In this document: piece by piece, positions 1-9,079 of the stretch | Layout of the letters: each line of letters begins with the position of its first letter | Position numbering within the stretch: position 1 is the first letter of the stretch | NCBI RefSeq assembly: GCF_003688495.1 | Contig: NZ_REFH01000007.1 | Coordinates: 310,001-374,000, forward strand | Length of the DNA: 64,000 nucleotides | Reading direction: 5' to 3' | Origin: Flavobacterium weaverense | GTDB lineage: Bacteria > Bacteroidota > Bacteroidia > Flavobacteriales > Flavobacteriaceae | Translations under genes and position numbers: made by a program | The notes under the pieces: generated by a model | What the model was told of the DNA's origin: nothing | Database searches by the model: none | What the model saw: the letters and a program-made list of their open reading frames with translations, nothing else

Positions 1-1259
1 ATAAAGGAATATGGTCATTCGTGGCTTTATTAGCCTTGTTTTCGTTTATGCCTGTTTTTAGTGCAAGTAGTAATTTAGCGTACATAGGGCATGGTACAGG
101 AAATACTCTAGGATATCTCTTGAAACATTTGGGTCACATTCTGTTTGGTTTTTTGATTATCTTTTTAGTTCATAATGTCCCTTATCTCTATTTCAGGTCT
201 ATTTCTAAATGGTTGTTGCCATTGGTCTGGGCAGTTTTAGCTTTAGCAATGATCAAAGGAACCATTGTAGGCGGGGCAAATGCGAGTAGATGGATTCAGA
301 TACCTTTTGTGGGAATCTCATTTCAACCTTCGACATTTGCAGCACTAGTTTTATTCGTTTTTGTGGCTCGGTATTTATCAAAGACAAGAGAACATCCAAT
401 TGATTTTGTCGAGTCTTTAAAAGAACTTTGGTTACCTGTTTTTATCACATTAATTCTGATTCTTCCTTCCAATTTTTCTACAACAGCATTGATTTTTTCA
501 ATGATTGTAATGTTAACATTTATTGGAAAATATCCAGTAAAATACATAGGAATTATTGTTGGTTCAGGCATACTATTTCTAATGTTCTTTATTTTAGTTT
601 CAAAGGCCTTTCCAGATGCAAAGATGTTTAGTAGAGTTCGTACGTGGGAAAGTAGAATTGAAAATTTTAGTACTGATAAACCAGATGAGGACGATTACCA
701 AATTGAAAAAGCAAAAATAGCAATTGCTTCAGGAATGATTTACGGATTAGGTCCAGGAAAGAGTATTCAAAAAAACTTTTTACCACAATCCTCTTCCGAT
801 TTTATATTTGCAATTATTATTGAAGAATACGGTTTAATAGGTGGTTTAGGAGTCTTATCACTGTATTTATTGTTGCTTTTCCGTTTTGTTATTGCTTCTC
901 ACAAAGCAAATACACTCTTTGGAAAACTGGTGGTTATAGGATTGGGTTTCCCCATGATTTTTCAAGCCATGATTAACATGGCAGTTGCAGTTGAGCTATT
1001 ACCGGTCACCGGTCAAACATTACCATTAATTAGTAGTGGAGGAACATCAATTTGGATGACGTGTATTGCTTTAGGAATCATTATTGGTGTAACTAAAAAA
1101 GAAGAGGAAATCACTCAGGAATTGAAAAACGCCGCTAAAAGAGAAGAGGCGCTTCAAAAGCTAATCGATAGAGAATTAGAAGATGAAGATAATGTTGAAG
1201 AAGGATATTCGATAGAAGATAAAGCTTCAAATCCTATGAATGCTGTTCTAAACAAATAA
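1..1259 (+). CDS. ftsW: Cell-division SEDS glycosyltransferase FtsW (5' end outside window)
   Basis: This is the polytopic membrane protein FtsW, a SEDS-family peptidoglycan polymerase that works with a class B penicillin-binding protein at the division septum. The reading frame is open to the left edge, and the residues before the first possible start (a GTG at 21) already match the FtsW amino terminus, so the true start lies upstream of the window. Many hydrophobic segments are visible, and the conserved SEDS motif around the residues LPLISSGGTS sits near the last membrane segments. A charged cytoplasmic tail of about 60 residues follows, rich in Glu and Lys. It heads a run of same-strand genes for precursor synthesis and division, with murG 27 bp downstream. 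Confidence 0.96.
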   Translation, partial: KGIWSFVALLALFSFMPVFSASSNLAYIGHGTGNTLGYLLKHLGHILFGFLIIFLVHNVPYLYFRSISKWLLPLVWAVLALAMIKGTIVGGANASRWIQIPFVGISFQPSTFAALVLFVFVARYLSKTREHPIDFVESLKELWLPVFITLILILPSNFSTTALIFSMIVMLTFIGKYPVKYIGIIVGSGILFLMFFILVSKAFPDAKMFSRVRTWESRIENFSTDKPDEDDYQIEKAKIAIASGMIYGLGPGKSIQKNFLPQSSSDFIFAIIIEEYGLIGGLGVLSLYLLLLFRFVIASHKANTLFGKLVVIGLGFPMIFQAMINMAVAVELLPVTGQTLPLISSGGTSIWMTCIALGIIIGVTKKEEEITQELKNAAKREEALQKLIDRELEDEDNVEEGYSIEDKASNPMNAVLNK

Positions 1260-1286
1260 TAAAAAGTTTTAAAATAAAATTAGAAA

Positions 1287-2378
1287 ATGAAACCATACAA
1301 ATTCATATTAAGCGGCGGCGGAACTGGAGGACATATCTATCCAGCGATTGCTATTGCTAATGAATTAAAGTCTCGTTTTCCAGATGCAGAATTCCTTTTT
1401 GTTGGCGCAGAAGATAAAATGGAAATGCAAAAAGTACCGCAGTCCGGATATAAAATTATTGGACTTTGGATTGCAGGAATACAAAGAAGAATAACATTTG
1501 ATAATGCTTTGTTTCCAATAAAATTACTAAGTAGTTTATTAAAGGCCAGAAAAATTATAAGAGAATTCAAACCCGATGTAGTTATTGGTACAGGAGGTTT
1601 TGCTAGTGGACCGCTATTGCAAATTGCAGGTTTTGCTGGTATTCCAACTGTTATTCAGGAGCAAAATTCATATCCTGGAATTACTAATAAGTTATTGAGC
1701 AAAAAGGCTAGCAAAATTTGTGTAGCCTACGAAAATTTAGAAAGGTTTTTTCCAAAAGAGAAAATGATTTTAACTGGTAATCCGGTTCGTCAAGATGTAC
1801 TGGACATTGATTCCAAGAGAAGTGAAGCGATTTCCTATTTTAATCTAGATGATAATAAAAAAACATTATTGATTTTAGGGGGTAGTTTAGGATCCCGAAG
1901 AATCAATCAATTAATTGAAAAAGAGTTGGATTTTTTATTAGCGTTGGGTGTTCAAATATTCTGGCAGTGTGGAAATTTTTATATGGCGGAGTATAAAATT
2001 TTTTCCGAGCGAGAAGATGTACAAGTAGTTTCATTTATTGATCGTATGGACTTGATTTATGCAGCTGCTGACTTTGTGATTTCTCGTGCGGGAGCATCAT
2101 CGGTTTCAGAATTATGTTTAGTTGGAAAGCCAACTATTTTCATACCGTCTCCAAATGTTGCTGAAGATCACCAAACTAAAAATGGAAAAGCAATTGTAGA
2201 TAAAAAAGGTGCTTTACTTATTAAAGAAAGCGAATTAGAGGAAAAATTTGAATCTGTTTTTAATAAGTTGTTATATGATGAAAACTTACAGCGTAATTTA
2301 AGTTTAAACATGAAAAAATTGGCTAAGCCAAATGCAACAAAAGACATTGTTGAAGAGATAATAAAATTAATAAAGTAG
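1287..2378 (+). CDS. murG: MurG, lipid II-forming N-acetylglucosaminyltransferase
   Basis: MurG transfers GlcNAc from UDP-GlcNAc to lipid I on the inner face of the cytoplasmic membrane, giving lipid II, the substrate polymerised by FtsW-type enzymes. The 363-residue length is usual for the family. The amino-terminal glycine loop GGGTGGH (residues 10-16) is intact, as is the carboxy-terminal donor-binding stretch with [11 protein letters not shown] followed by the EDHQTKNG segment. The gene lies between ftsW and murC in the standard dcw order. No promoter is obvious in the 27-bp gap after ftsW, so it is probably co-transcribed. Confidence 0.97.
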   Translation: MKPYKFILSGGGTGGHIYPAIAIANELKSRFPDAEFLFVGAEDKMEMQKVPQSGYKIIGLWIAGIQRRITFDNALFPIKLLSSLLKARKIIREFKPDVVIGTGGFASGPLLQIAGFAGIPTVIQEQNSYPGITNKLLSKKASKICVAYENLERFFPKEKMILTGNPVRQDVLDIDSKRSEAISYFNLDDNKKTLLILGGSLGSRRINQLIEKELDFLLALGVQIFWQCGNFYMAEYKIFSEREDVQVVSFIDRMDLIYAAADFVISRAGASSVSELCLVGKPTIFIPSPNVAEDHQTKNGKAIVDKKGALLIKESELEEKFESVFNKLLYDENLQRNLSLNMKKLAKPNATKDIVEEIIKLIK

Positions 2379-2465
2379 AAATAGCGGTAACAAAATTCGA
2401 TTTCGAAAAGAACTATAATTTTTGAAATTGGAATACGTAACTGCTATCAGAAATTCAAACTAAGA

Positions 2466-3815
2466 ATGAACTTAAGTCAAATAAATAACGTCTATTTTAT
2501 AGGTATCGGAGGAATCGGTATGAGCAACCTTGCGCGCTATTTTAAAAATTTAGGAAAACAAGTTTGTGGGTATGACAAAACTCCATCTGTTTTGACAAGT
2601 GAATTGATTGAAAGTGGTATTTCTATTCATTTTGAAGATGTTATTAATTTAATACCAAAGGATTTTTATACAGAGAATACATTAGTAATAATTACTCCTG
2701 CAGTTCCAAGCACGCATTCGCAATGGAATTTTTTCCTAGAAAGAGATTATGTTATTAAAAAGAGAGCAGAAGTACTAGGATTAATAACTAAGGATACGTT
2801 TTGTTTTGCTGTTGCAGGAACGCATGGTAAAACTACAACATCAGGGATTTTAGGACATATTTTAAATGAAAGTGGTGCTGATGTAACTGCTTTTATTGGA
2901 GGAATAGTAGAGAATTATAACTCAAATTTAATAGGGAGCGGTAAGACAATTACCGTTGTAGAGGCAGATGAATTTGATCGTTCTTTCCTTCACTTATATC
3001 CTAATATTGCTTGCATCACCTCTATGGATGCTGATCATCTAGATATCTATGGAACGAGTGAAGCAATCGAGAAATCATTTTTAGAATTTGCTGATAAAAT
3101 TATTGATAAGCGCAATTTGTTTATTACAAAAGAGTTAGCAATTGAAGGAGTTGTTTGCGCAGTAAATGAGGATGCAATTTATAAAGCATTCAATGTAAGA
3201 GTAGGAAATGGTAGTTATATTTTTGATGTGCAAACTCCAAAATTAGTTCTTAAAGATTTACATTTTGGTTTACCAGGAAGACATAATTTAATGAATGCTT
3301 TAATGGCTATTGCAATGGCTGACTTATTCGGGACCCCAACCGATGCTATTGCAAAAGCTATCGCATCATTCAAAGGAATAAAACGAAGATTTTCGTACCA
3401 AATCAAAACAAACGACAAGATTTATATTGATGACTACGCACATCATCCTACAGAGATTAACGCAGTGCATCAAGCAGTCACTGAATTATACCCTAGAGAA
3501 AAGGTTTTAGCGATTTTTCAACCGCATTTATTTAGTAGAACTAGAGATTTTGCAGAAGATTTTGCTGCTAGCTTATCACAATTTGACGAAGTGATTTTAC
3601 TAGATATATATCCTGCTCGTGAGCAACCTATGGAAGGAATAACGTCCCAATGGTTGATGGATAAAATGACTAATAATTGTAAAAAATTAGTTTTAAAAAA
3701 TGATTTGGTTGCAGCGATTTTACAAAGTGATGCAAAGGTTGTTGTTACGATAGGCGCTGGAGATATTGGAGAGTTAGTACCAACTATTAAAAAAGCGATA
3801 AATGAAAATCTTTAA
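2466..3815 (+). CDS. murC: MurC, UDP-N-acetylmuramate--L-alanine ligase
   Basis: MurC adds L-alanine to UDP-MurNAc using ATP, the first amino acid of the peptidoglycan stem peptide, in the cytoplasm. The 449-residue protein has the amino-terminal Rossmann glycine motif GIGGIGMS, the Mur ligase P-loop GTHGKTT at residues 118-124, and the central DDYAHHPTEI motif typical of MurC. The gap to murG is 87 bp with no convincing promoter. Its last 14 bases overlap the start of ftsQ, which suggests translational coupling. Confidence 0.97.
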   Translation: MNLSQINNVYFIGIGGIGMSNLARYFKNLGKQVCGYDKTPSVLTSELIESGISIHFEDVINLIPKDFYTENTLVIITPAVPSTHSQWNFFLERDYVIKKRAEVLGLITKDTFCFAVAGTHGKTTTSGILGHILNESGADVTAFIGGIVENYNSNLIGSGKTITVVEADEFDRSFLHLYPNIACITSMDADHLDIYGTSEAIEKSFLEFADKIIDKRNLFITKELAIEGVVCAVNEDAIYKAFNVRVGNGSYIFDVQTPKLVLKDLHFGLPGRHNLMNALMAIAMADLFGTPTDAIAKAIASFKGIKRRFSYQIKTNDKIYIDDYAHHPTEINAVHQAVTELYPREKVLAIFQPHLFSRTRDFAEDFAASLSQFDEVILLDIYPAREQPMEGITSQWLMDKMTNNCKKLVLKNDLVAAILQSDAKVVVTIGAGDIGELVPTIKKAINENL

Positions 3816-4524
3816 TCTCACAAATATTCGATTAGTACTGATGTTTGTATTAGTGATTTTTCTATTTTCTTTTACCTCAAAGCGAAATGGTAATAGAAAA
3901 TTAACTAAAACCAAGGTTGTATTTGTAGGAGATAACGCTCCTTTTGTACGACAAGAAACGGTTAATAAATTGTTAATAGATTATAATAGAGAGGCCTCTA
4001 GCATTCAAAAACTTAATTTAGATTTGAATAAGTTGGAAAAAAGGCTCAATGCACAAGAGATGATTGAAAAATCAGACGTTTTTGTGAGCATTGATGGTGT
4101 GTTGAAAGCAGTGGTTAAACAAAAGACTCCTATTGCTAGAATATTTGATAATGGAAGTTCCTTCTATATTGATTACGAAGGAAATAGAATGCCTTTGTCA
4201 AGTAATTTTACGGCTAGAGTTCCGCTTGTTTCAGGAGGTATAAATAAGGATAATAACGAAGATTTATCTGCATTATTTCGTACAATTCATGATGATTCAT
4301 TTTTGAAAAAAAATATCATTGGAATTGAAATTATGACTGATGGTAGCTTAAAAATGCTCAATAGAAATTTTGATTATCAAATAGATTTTGGTAAATTGAA
4401 TGATGTGGAGCGTAAGTTTCAAAATTATAAAGCTTTTTTTCAAAAAGCAGTTTTAGATAGTTCGTTGTATAAATATAAAAAAATCGACCTCCGTTTTACG
4501 GAACAAGTAGTTTGCACTAAATAA
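3802..4524 (+). CDS. ftsQ: Cell-division protein FtsQ-like
   Basis: A 240-residue bitopic membrane protein in the ftsQ position of the dcw cluster. It has a short cytoplasmic amino end, one membrane helix at about residues 9-24, and an extracytoplasmic domain. FtsQ bridges early and late division proteins. Bacteroidota FtsQ sequences diverge from the proteobacterial one, so the call rests as much on topology and position as on sequence. The ATG lies inside the final codons of murC in another frame, and the stop is 6 bp before ftsA. Confidence 0.85.
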   Translation: MKIFNLTNIRLVLMFVLVIFLFSFTSKRNGNRKLTKTKVVFVGDNAPFVRQETVNKLLIDYNREASSIQKLNLDLNKLEKRLNAQEMIEKSDVFVSIDGVLKAVVKQKTPIARIFDNGSSFYIDYEGNRMPLSSNFTARVPLVSGGINKDNNEDLSALFRTIHDDSFLKKNIIGIEIMTDGSLKMLNRNFDYQIDFGKLNDVERKFQNYKAFFQKAVLDSSLYKYKKIDLRFTEQVVCTK

Positions 4525-4530
4525 TAGATA

Positions 4531-5913
4531 ATGGAAAAAGATAATATTGCAGTAGGTCTAGATATAGGGACAACTAAAATAGTTGCCATGATAGGCAAGA
4601 AGAATGAGTATGGCAAACTTGAAATTTTAGGAATTGGAAAATCCAAAAGTTTAGGAGTGTCTCGTGGCGTAGTGAATAATATTACTAAAACCATATTGTC
4701 GATACAACAAGCAGTTCAAGAAGCAGAAAATAATTCTGGTTATAAAATTAAAGATGTTGTTGTTGGAATAGCAGGACAACACATTCGCAGTATTCAACAT
4801 ACAGATTATATCAGTAGACATAATCCAGAAGAAGTAATAGGTGGAAATGACATCCAGCTATTGATTGACCAAGTCAATAAGTTAGCGATGTTGCCTGGCG
4901 AGGAAATAATCCACGTTTTGCCACAAGAATTTAAAATCGATGGTCAATCTGAAATTAAAGAACCGATAGGAATGTATGGCGGAAGACTAGAAGCTAGTTT
5001 TCACGTTGTAGTAGGTCAAGCAGCATCAATTCGCAATGTAGGTAGATGTATTCAAAGTTCAGGAATTGAATTGTCAGGATTAACATTAGAGCCGTTATCT
5101 TCTGCAGATGCAGTTTTAAGTCAAGAAGAAAAAGAAGCAGGAGTTGCTTTAATAGATATAGGTGGTGGAACTACTGATTTAGCAATTTTCAAAGATGGTA
5201 TTATTCGTCACACGGCAGTAATCCCTTTTGGAGGAAATGTGATTACAGATGATATTAAAGAAGGTTGTTCTATAATCGAAAAACAAGCTGAATTATTAAA
5301 AGTAAAATTTGGTTCAGCATGGCCAGGAGAGAATAGAGATAATGAAATAGTTTCTATTCCGGGATTAAGAGGAAGAGAGCCTAAAGAGATTTCTTTAAAG
5401 AATCTTTCAAAAATAATTCACGCTAGAGTAGTAGAGATTGTGGACTTGGTTTTTACAGAAGTAAAAGCATACGGTCATGAAGATCCACGTAAAAAATTAA
5501 TAGCTGGAATTGTGCTTACTGGCGGTGGAGCAGAATTGAAACACATTAAGCAGTTAGTAGAATATATTACTGGAATGGATACAAGAATTGGTTATCCAAA
5601 CGAACATTTAGCTGGTAATTCAGACGAAGAAATTTCTAGTCCTTTATATGCTACAGTTGTTGGTTTAGTAATGAAGAGTATAGAGAATAAATCTCAAAGC
5701 GCCGTGAGAATGGATCTTGTTGAGAAACCTAAAGCTCCTGTTTACAGAGCACCAATAGCTCAAGAAACTGCTCAAGAAGTTTTTGAGGAAGTGCAAGCAA
5801 ATAATGAAAAAAGCCAGCACGATAAACAAGATTCGACAGTGAATAGAATACAAAGAAATTTCTTTGATCGTTATGTGGACAAGATTAAAGATTTCTTAGA
5901 TAATGCAGAATAA
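4531..5913 (+). CDS. ftsA: Cell-division actin homologue FtsA
   Basis: FtsA is the actin-like ATPase that tethers FtsZ filaments to the membrane and recruits the divisome. In 460 residues the nucleotide-binding signatures are clear: GLDIGTTK at 9-16, a second phosphate motif DIGGGTTD, and the adenosine motif LTGGGAELK. The tail ends in a short aromatic and basic segment (around NFFDRYVDKIKDFL) that fits the usual membrane-targeting amphipathic helix. A spacer of about 60 residues precedes that helix. ftsZ begins 59 bp downstream. Confidence 0.97.
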   Translation: MEKDNIAVGLDIGTTKIVAMIGKKNEYGKLEILGIGKSKSLGVSRGVVNNITKTILSIQQAVQEAENNSGYKIKDVVVGIAGQHIRSIQHTDYISRHNPEEVIGGNDIQLLIDQVNKLAMLPGEEIIHVLPQEFKIDGQSEIKEPIGMYGGRLEASFHVVVGQAASIRNVGRCIQSSGIELSGLTLEPLSSADAVLSQEEKEAGVALIDIGGGTTDLAIFKDGIIRHTAVIPFGGNVITDDIKEGCSIIEKQAELLKVKFGSAWPGENRDNEIVSIPGLRGREPKEISLKNLSKIIHARVVEIVDLVFTEVKAYGHEDPRKKLIAGIVLTGGGAELKHIKQLVEYITGMDTRIGYPNEHLAGNSDEEISSPLYATVVGLVMKSIENKSQSAVRMDLVEKPKAPVYRAPIAQETAQEVFEEVQANNEKSQHDKQDSTVNRIQRNFFDRYVDKIKDFLDNAE

Positions 5914-5972
5914 AAGGCTGGGCCTAAAAAATATAAGAATTAATAATATAACAATTTCAAAAACCAAATAAA

Positions 5973-7925
5973 ATGATGAGCGACTCAGAATTTGGAAGTA
6001 TTTCATTTGATTTACCAAAGAATCAATCAAATGTGATAAAAGTTATAGGAGTAGGTGGGGGCGGAAGTAACGCCATTAATCACATGTTCAAGCAAGGGAT
6101 CAAAGGCGTAGATTTTATCGTATGTAATACGGATTCTCAAGCTTTACAGAGTAGTTCTGTTCCTAATAAAATTCAGTTAGGAGTTAATCTTACAGAAGGA
6201 TTAGGTGCTGGAGCAAACCCTGATGTAGGACAGCAGTCAGCTATTGAAAGTATTGCTGATATTGAGAAAATGTTAGATCGCAATACAAAGATGGTTTTTA
6301 TCACTGCAGGAATGGGTGGTGGAACAGGAACTGGTGCTGCACCAGTAATTGCACAATTAGCTAAAGAAAGAGATATTCTTACTGTAGGAATTGTAACATT
6401 ACCTTTCTTATTTGAAGGTAAAGTTCGTCAAGAGCAAGCGCAAATTGGTATTGAAAAATTGCGTAAGCAAGTCGATTCCTTAATCGTTATCAATAATAAC
6501 AAGTTAAGAGAAGTATACGGAAATCTTGGTTTCAAAGCTGGATTTTCAAAAGCAGATGAAGTTTTGGCAACAGCCTCAAGAGGAATTGCGGAAGTAATTA
6601 CGCATCACTATACTCAAAACATCGATTTAAGAGATGCTAAAACAGTATTGTTTAATAGTGGAACTGCTATAATGGGTTCTTCTATCTCTTCTGGCGAGAA
6701 TAGAGCTAAGGAAGCTATTGTTGCAGCTTTAGATTCTCCATTGTTAAATGACAACAAGATTACAGGTGCTAAAAACGTATTGTTGCTTATCGTTTCTGGA
6801 ACAAATGAAATTACAATCGACGAGATTGGAGAAATCAATGATCATATCCAAGTTGAAGCAGGTCACAACGCAAACATCATTATGGGTGTTGGTGAGGATG
6901 AATCACTTGGAGATTCTATTGCAGTAACTATTATTGCAACAGGATTCGATATTGAGCAACAAAATGAAATCGTAAATACAGAGCCAAAAAAAATAATTCA
7001 TACGCTTGAAGACGAACAAAGAAGTTTTCATAATTTAAGTAGTAAGCCAGTTACGGCTTTTGATTTGAATACTGAATCACAAGTTTCTAATTCAAATGAA
7101 AGAGTAGTTTTTGATTTATTAGAAGATACAGTAGTAACTCCTGAACCAGTTGTCGTTCCTGAATTAGTAGTTGCAGCGCCAGTAAAACATAATGATGAAT
7201 TGATGGTTATTTCAGAGTATGTTAAAAACTTAGATGTAACTTTCGAAATAGTTTCTCCTATAAGTGATGTTGATTTTACGATCACTTCAGCTGCAGTTGA
7301 AACAGTAATCGCTCAACCAAAAGCAATAGAGAAACAAGAGCAAACAGCTTTTTCTTTTGACTTACCGCTTTTTAAAGCAGAGCCAGTTGAGCAAGTTCAA
7401 GAAAAGAAAGTTGTTTTTGAATTAGCAAATGAAGTGCGTGATATTAAAGTTAATGACGCTATACAGTTTGTTCCTGTTACGGAATTAAGTGATAACGGAA
7501 TTATTAAATATTCTCTTGAAGAGTTTATGGAGCAAGAGCCAGAATTTATGGCTAAACCAGTTGCTAAAGTTCCTGAAGTTGTTATTCCAGCAGAACTTAA
7601 TATTACAATGAAGCAGGTTGACAAATCAGCAGATTTACATAATGATTTTGAGCCAATTTCTCCAATGGAAATGACCATTGAAGAGTCAGTGAGAATGAGA
7701 GCGGATGAAAGAAGAAAGAAGTTAAAAGAATTCAATTATAAGTTTCATAATAATGTTTCTAAAATTGATGAATATGAAAAAGAGCCAGCTTATAAAAGAT
7801 TAGGTATCGACATTTCAAATAATCATTCTAATAGTACTAATTCAAGAATATCTGTTGGAACAGACAGTAATAATGATTTACAGTTACGTTCAAACAATTC
7901 TTATTTACATGATAATGTAGATTAA
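5973..7925 (+). CDS. ftsZ: Cell-division tubulin homologue FtsZ with long C-terminal extension
   Basis: FtsZ polymerises with GTP into the division ring. The GTPase core covers roughly residues 15-330 and contains GGGGSNA near the start and the tubulin signature GGGTGTG at 115-121. The protein is 650 residues against about 380 in Escherichia coli, and the extra length is a low-complexity tail rich in Glu, Val, Pro and Ser from about residue 340. A conserved-looking PAYKRLGID segment near residue 605 may be the FtsA-binding peptide. Two adjacent ATG codons occur at the start (5973 and 5976); the first is kept. A terminator follows at once, ending the cluster. Confidence 0.96.
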   Translation: MMSDSEFGSISFDLPKNQSNVIKVIGVGGGGSNAINHMFKQGIKGVDFIVCNTDSQALQSSSVPNKIQLGVNLTEGLGAGANPDVGQQSAIESIADIEKMLDRNTKMVFITAGMGGGTGTGAAPVIAQLAKERDILTVGIVTLPFLFEGKVRQEQAQIGIEKLRKQVDSLIVINNNKLREVYGNLGFKAGFSKADEVLATASRGIAEVITHHYTQNIDLRDAKTVLFNSGTAIMGSSISSGENRAKEAIVAALDSPLLNDNKITGAKNVLLLIVSGTNEITIDEIGEINDHIQVEAGHNANIIMGVGEDESLGDSIAVTIIATGFDIEQQNEIVNTEPKKIIHTLEDEQRSFHNLSSKPVTAFDLNTESQVSNSNERVVFDLLEDTVVTPEPVVVPELVVAAPVKHNDELMVISEYVKNLDVTFEIVSPISDVDFTITSAAVETVIAQPKAIEKQEQTAFSFDLPLFKAEPVEQVQEKKVVFELANEVRDIKVNDAIQFVPVTELSDNGIIKYSLEEFMEQEPEFMAKPVAKVPEVVIPAELNITMKQVDKSADLHNDFEPISPMEMTIEESVRMRADERRKKLKEFNYKFHNNVSKIDEYEKEPAYKRLGIDISNNHSNSTNSRISVGTDSNNDLQLRSNNSYLHDNVD

Positions 7926-7948
7926 GGAAATCAAATAAAAAATGAAAT

Positions 7949-7987
7949 AGCCCGAAAATCAAATTGAATTTTCGGGTTATTTTTTTA
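7949..7987 (+). terminator. Rho-independent terminator after ftsZ
   Basis: A 9-bp GC-containing stem (CCCGAAAAT at 7951-7959 pairs with ATTTTCGGG at 7968-7976) has an 8-base loop and is followed by TTATTTTTTT. It lies 25 bp after the ftsZ stop and closes the dcw transcription unit. Confidence 0.9.
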
Positions 7988-8034
7988 GTAATGTAGCAGG
8001 AGCCGATTTATTGTTATTTCAGTTAATTTTTTTA

Positions 8035-8190
8035 AATTTGCTGAGCCTTAATCCAGCTATCATTTCAAGCTTTTTGTCAAAACAACTTTTTTCTAAAAAT
8101 TTAAAAGAGCTTCTAAAGTCGCTTTTTAAATTCAAGAAAAAATGGTTAGTTTTTCTTAAAAAGGCTTTTCATTTCTATCTGGGGCAGGAA
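8035..8190. repeat. Degenerate imperfect palindrome, possible member of an interspersed family
   Basis: The 316-bp ftsZ-yqeY gap holds AT-rich DNA with a left arm reading CCAGCTATC and a right arm reading TTTCTATCTGGGGC. This layout is like the clearer elements at 35126-35219 and 37519-37610. The match is partial, so family membership is tentative. A 66-codon open frame (8011-8211) across it looks like a by-product. Confidence 0.35.
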
Positions 8191-8241
8191 TTCAAAATCA
8201 AAAAACAGTAGCTATTTTAGCTACTATTAAATAAGAACAAT

Positions 8242-8691
8242 ATGAGTTTATCAGTACTAATCATGGACGATTTAAAAACAGCCATGAGAGCAAAAGATAC
8301 AGTAGCACTAGAAGCGCTAAGAGCGATCAAATCTGAAATATTATTAGCGCAAACAGCATCAGGTTTAAAGGAAGAAATTTCAGCTGATGATGAAGTTAAG
8401 TTATTACAGAGATTGGTAAAAACACGCAAGGAAAGCGCAAGAATTTTTACAGAACAAAATCGTATGGATTTGGCTGAACCAGAGCTAGCTCAAATTGCAG
8501 TAATCGAAAAATTCTTACCAGCGCAATTAACTGAAACTGAAGTTGAAGCAATCATTGTTGAAATCATCTCCGAAACTGGTGCATCAGGAATAGCGTCAAT
8601 GGGTAAAGTGATGGGATTAGCAGCCGCAAAATTAGGTGGAACTGCAGAAGGAAAAACTATTTCTACTATTGTCAAAAAATTATTGGTGTAA
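8242..8691 (+). CDS. GatB/YqeY domain-containing protein
   Basis: A 149-residue soluble protein that matches the YqeY family over its full length. The fold is shared with the tail domain of the GatB subunit of tRNA-dependent amidotransferase, which binds tRNA, but the role of free-standing YqeY proteins is not settled. Features seen are an amino-terminal helical region with LEALRAIKSEI, the EQNRMDLAEPELAQIAVIEKFLP stretch, and a conserved end GKTISTIVKKLL. The first ATG is chosen because the MSLS start is typical of flavobacterial members; a second in-frame ATG occurs nine codons later. It lies just upstream of tRNA-Arg and outside the island. Confidence 0.9.
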   Translation: MSLSVLIMDDLKTAMRAKDTVALEALRAIKSEILLAQTASGLKEEISADDEVKLLQRLVKTRKESARIFTEQNRMDLAEPELAQIAVIEKFLPAQLTETEVEAIIVEIISETGASGIASMGKVMGLAAAKLGGTAEGKTISTIVKKLLV

Positions 8692-8759
8692 ATGATAATG
8701 TTGATTAACAATTTTAAATCATATAACTAAAATTGTTAATCAACTATCTAAAATCAAAC

Positions 8760-8836
8760 GGCTGCGTAGTTCAACTGGATAGAATATCAGATTTCGACTC
8801 TGAGGGTTGCAGGTTCGAACCCTGTCGCGGCCACCA
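8760..8836 (+). tRNA. tRNA-Arg (anticodon UCG)
   Basis: A full cloverleaf can be drawn. The acceptor GGCTGCG pairs with CGCGGCC with one G-U pair. The anticodon stem TCAGA/TCTGA closes the loop TTTCGAC with anticodon TCG. The T arm contains GGTTCGAACCC, and the 3' CCA is encoded. The last 22 bases are duplicated at 22722-22743, which marks this gene as the integration target of the adjacent island. The gene remains intact on the left side. Confidence 0.96.
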
Positions 8837-8972
8837 CTTCTCAATAAGTTTATTCAAAACACTGTAAATTTAATGTTTACAGTGTTTTTTTTTGGATTTA
8901 TGTATCAAAACGCACATTTATTCTCCTTCTATAGGTGTCCAATTCGGGAGCATTTTTCTAGTTTTTTATGGA
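8815..8972. repeat. Left attachment repeat (attL-like) of the island
   Basis: This 158-bp segment recurs in the same orientation at 22722-22879 with no gaps and, by hand count, six mismatches. It begins inside the T arm of tRNA-Arg, runs through the tRNA end and its terminator, and ends inside the inverted repeat at 8933-8977. Identity is perfect over the first 38 bases, which is the most likely crossover core; the mismatches lie further out. Confidence 0.93.
8857..8893 (+). terminator. Terminator of tRNA-Arg (left copy)
   Basis: A 12-bp stem AAACACTGTAAA/TTTACAGTGTTT (8857-8868 and 8876-8887) with a 7-base loop is followed by a run of T. It sits 20 bp after the tRNA end. The same structure is present in the right repeat. 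Confidence 0.9.
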
Positions 8973-8977
8973 CACCT
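8933..8977. other. Inverted repeat at the inner edge of the left attachment region
   Basis: AGGTGTCCA (8933-8941) and TGGACACCT (8969-8977) are perfect 9-base inverted arms around a 27-base spacer. The right attachment copy keeps only the first arm plus TGGA, because the direct repeat ends at 8972 inside the second arm. It may be an integrase or excisionase binding site; no further evidence supports this. Confidence 0.55.
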
Positions 8978-9079
8978 GAAATCAAATGTTAAAAAAGCGA
9001 ATAAATATTCCTTCCGCTTTACTTTCTTATTTGTTTCGGGTATTATCTAAGTATAATAGTAACAATTAATCCCTAAACA

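Noticed and set aside
8011..8211. 66-codon plus-strand open frame between ftsZ and yqeY
   Set aside because: Phe/Lys/Leu-rich low-complexity translation lying over the imperfect palindrome, with no family resemblance.
8807..8992. 61-codon open frame over tRNA-Arg and the attachment repeat
   Set aside because: It overlaps the tRNA and its terminator, so openness is accidental.
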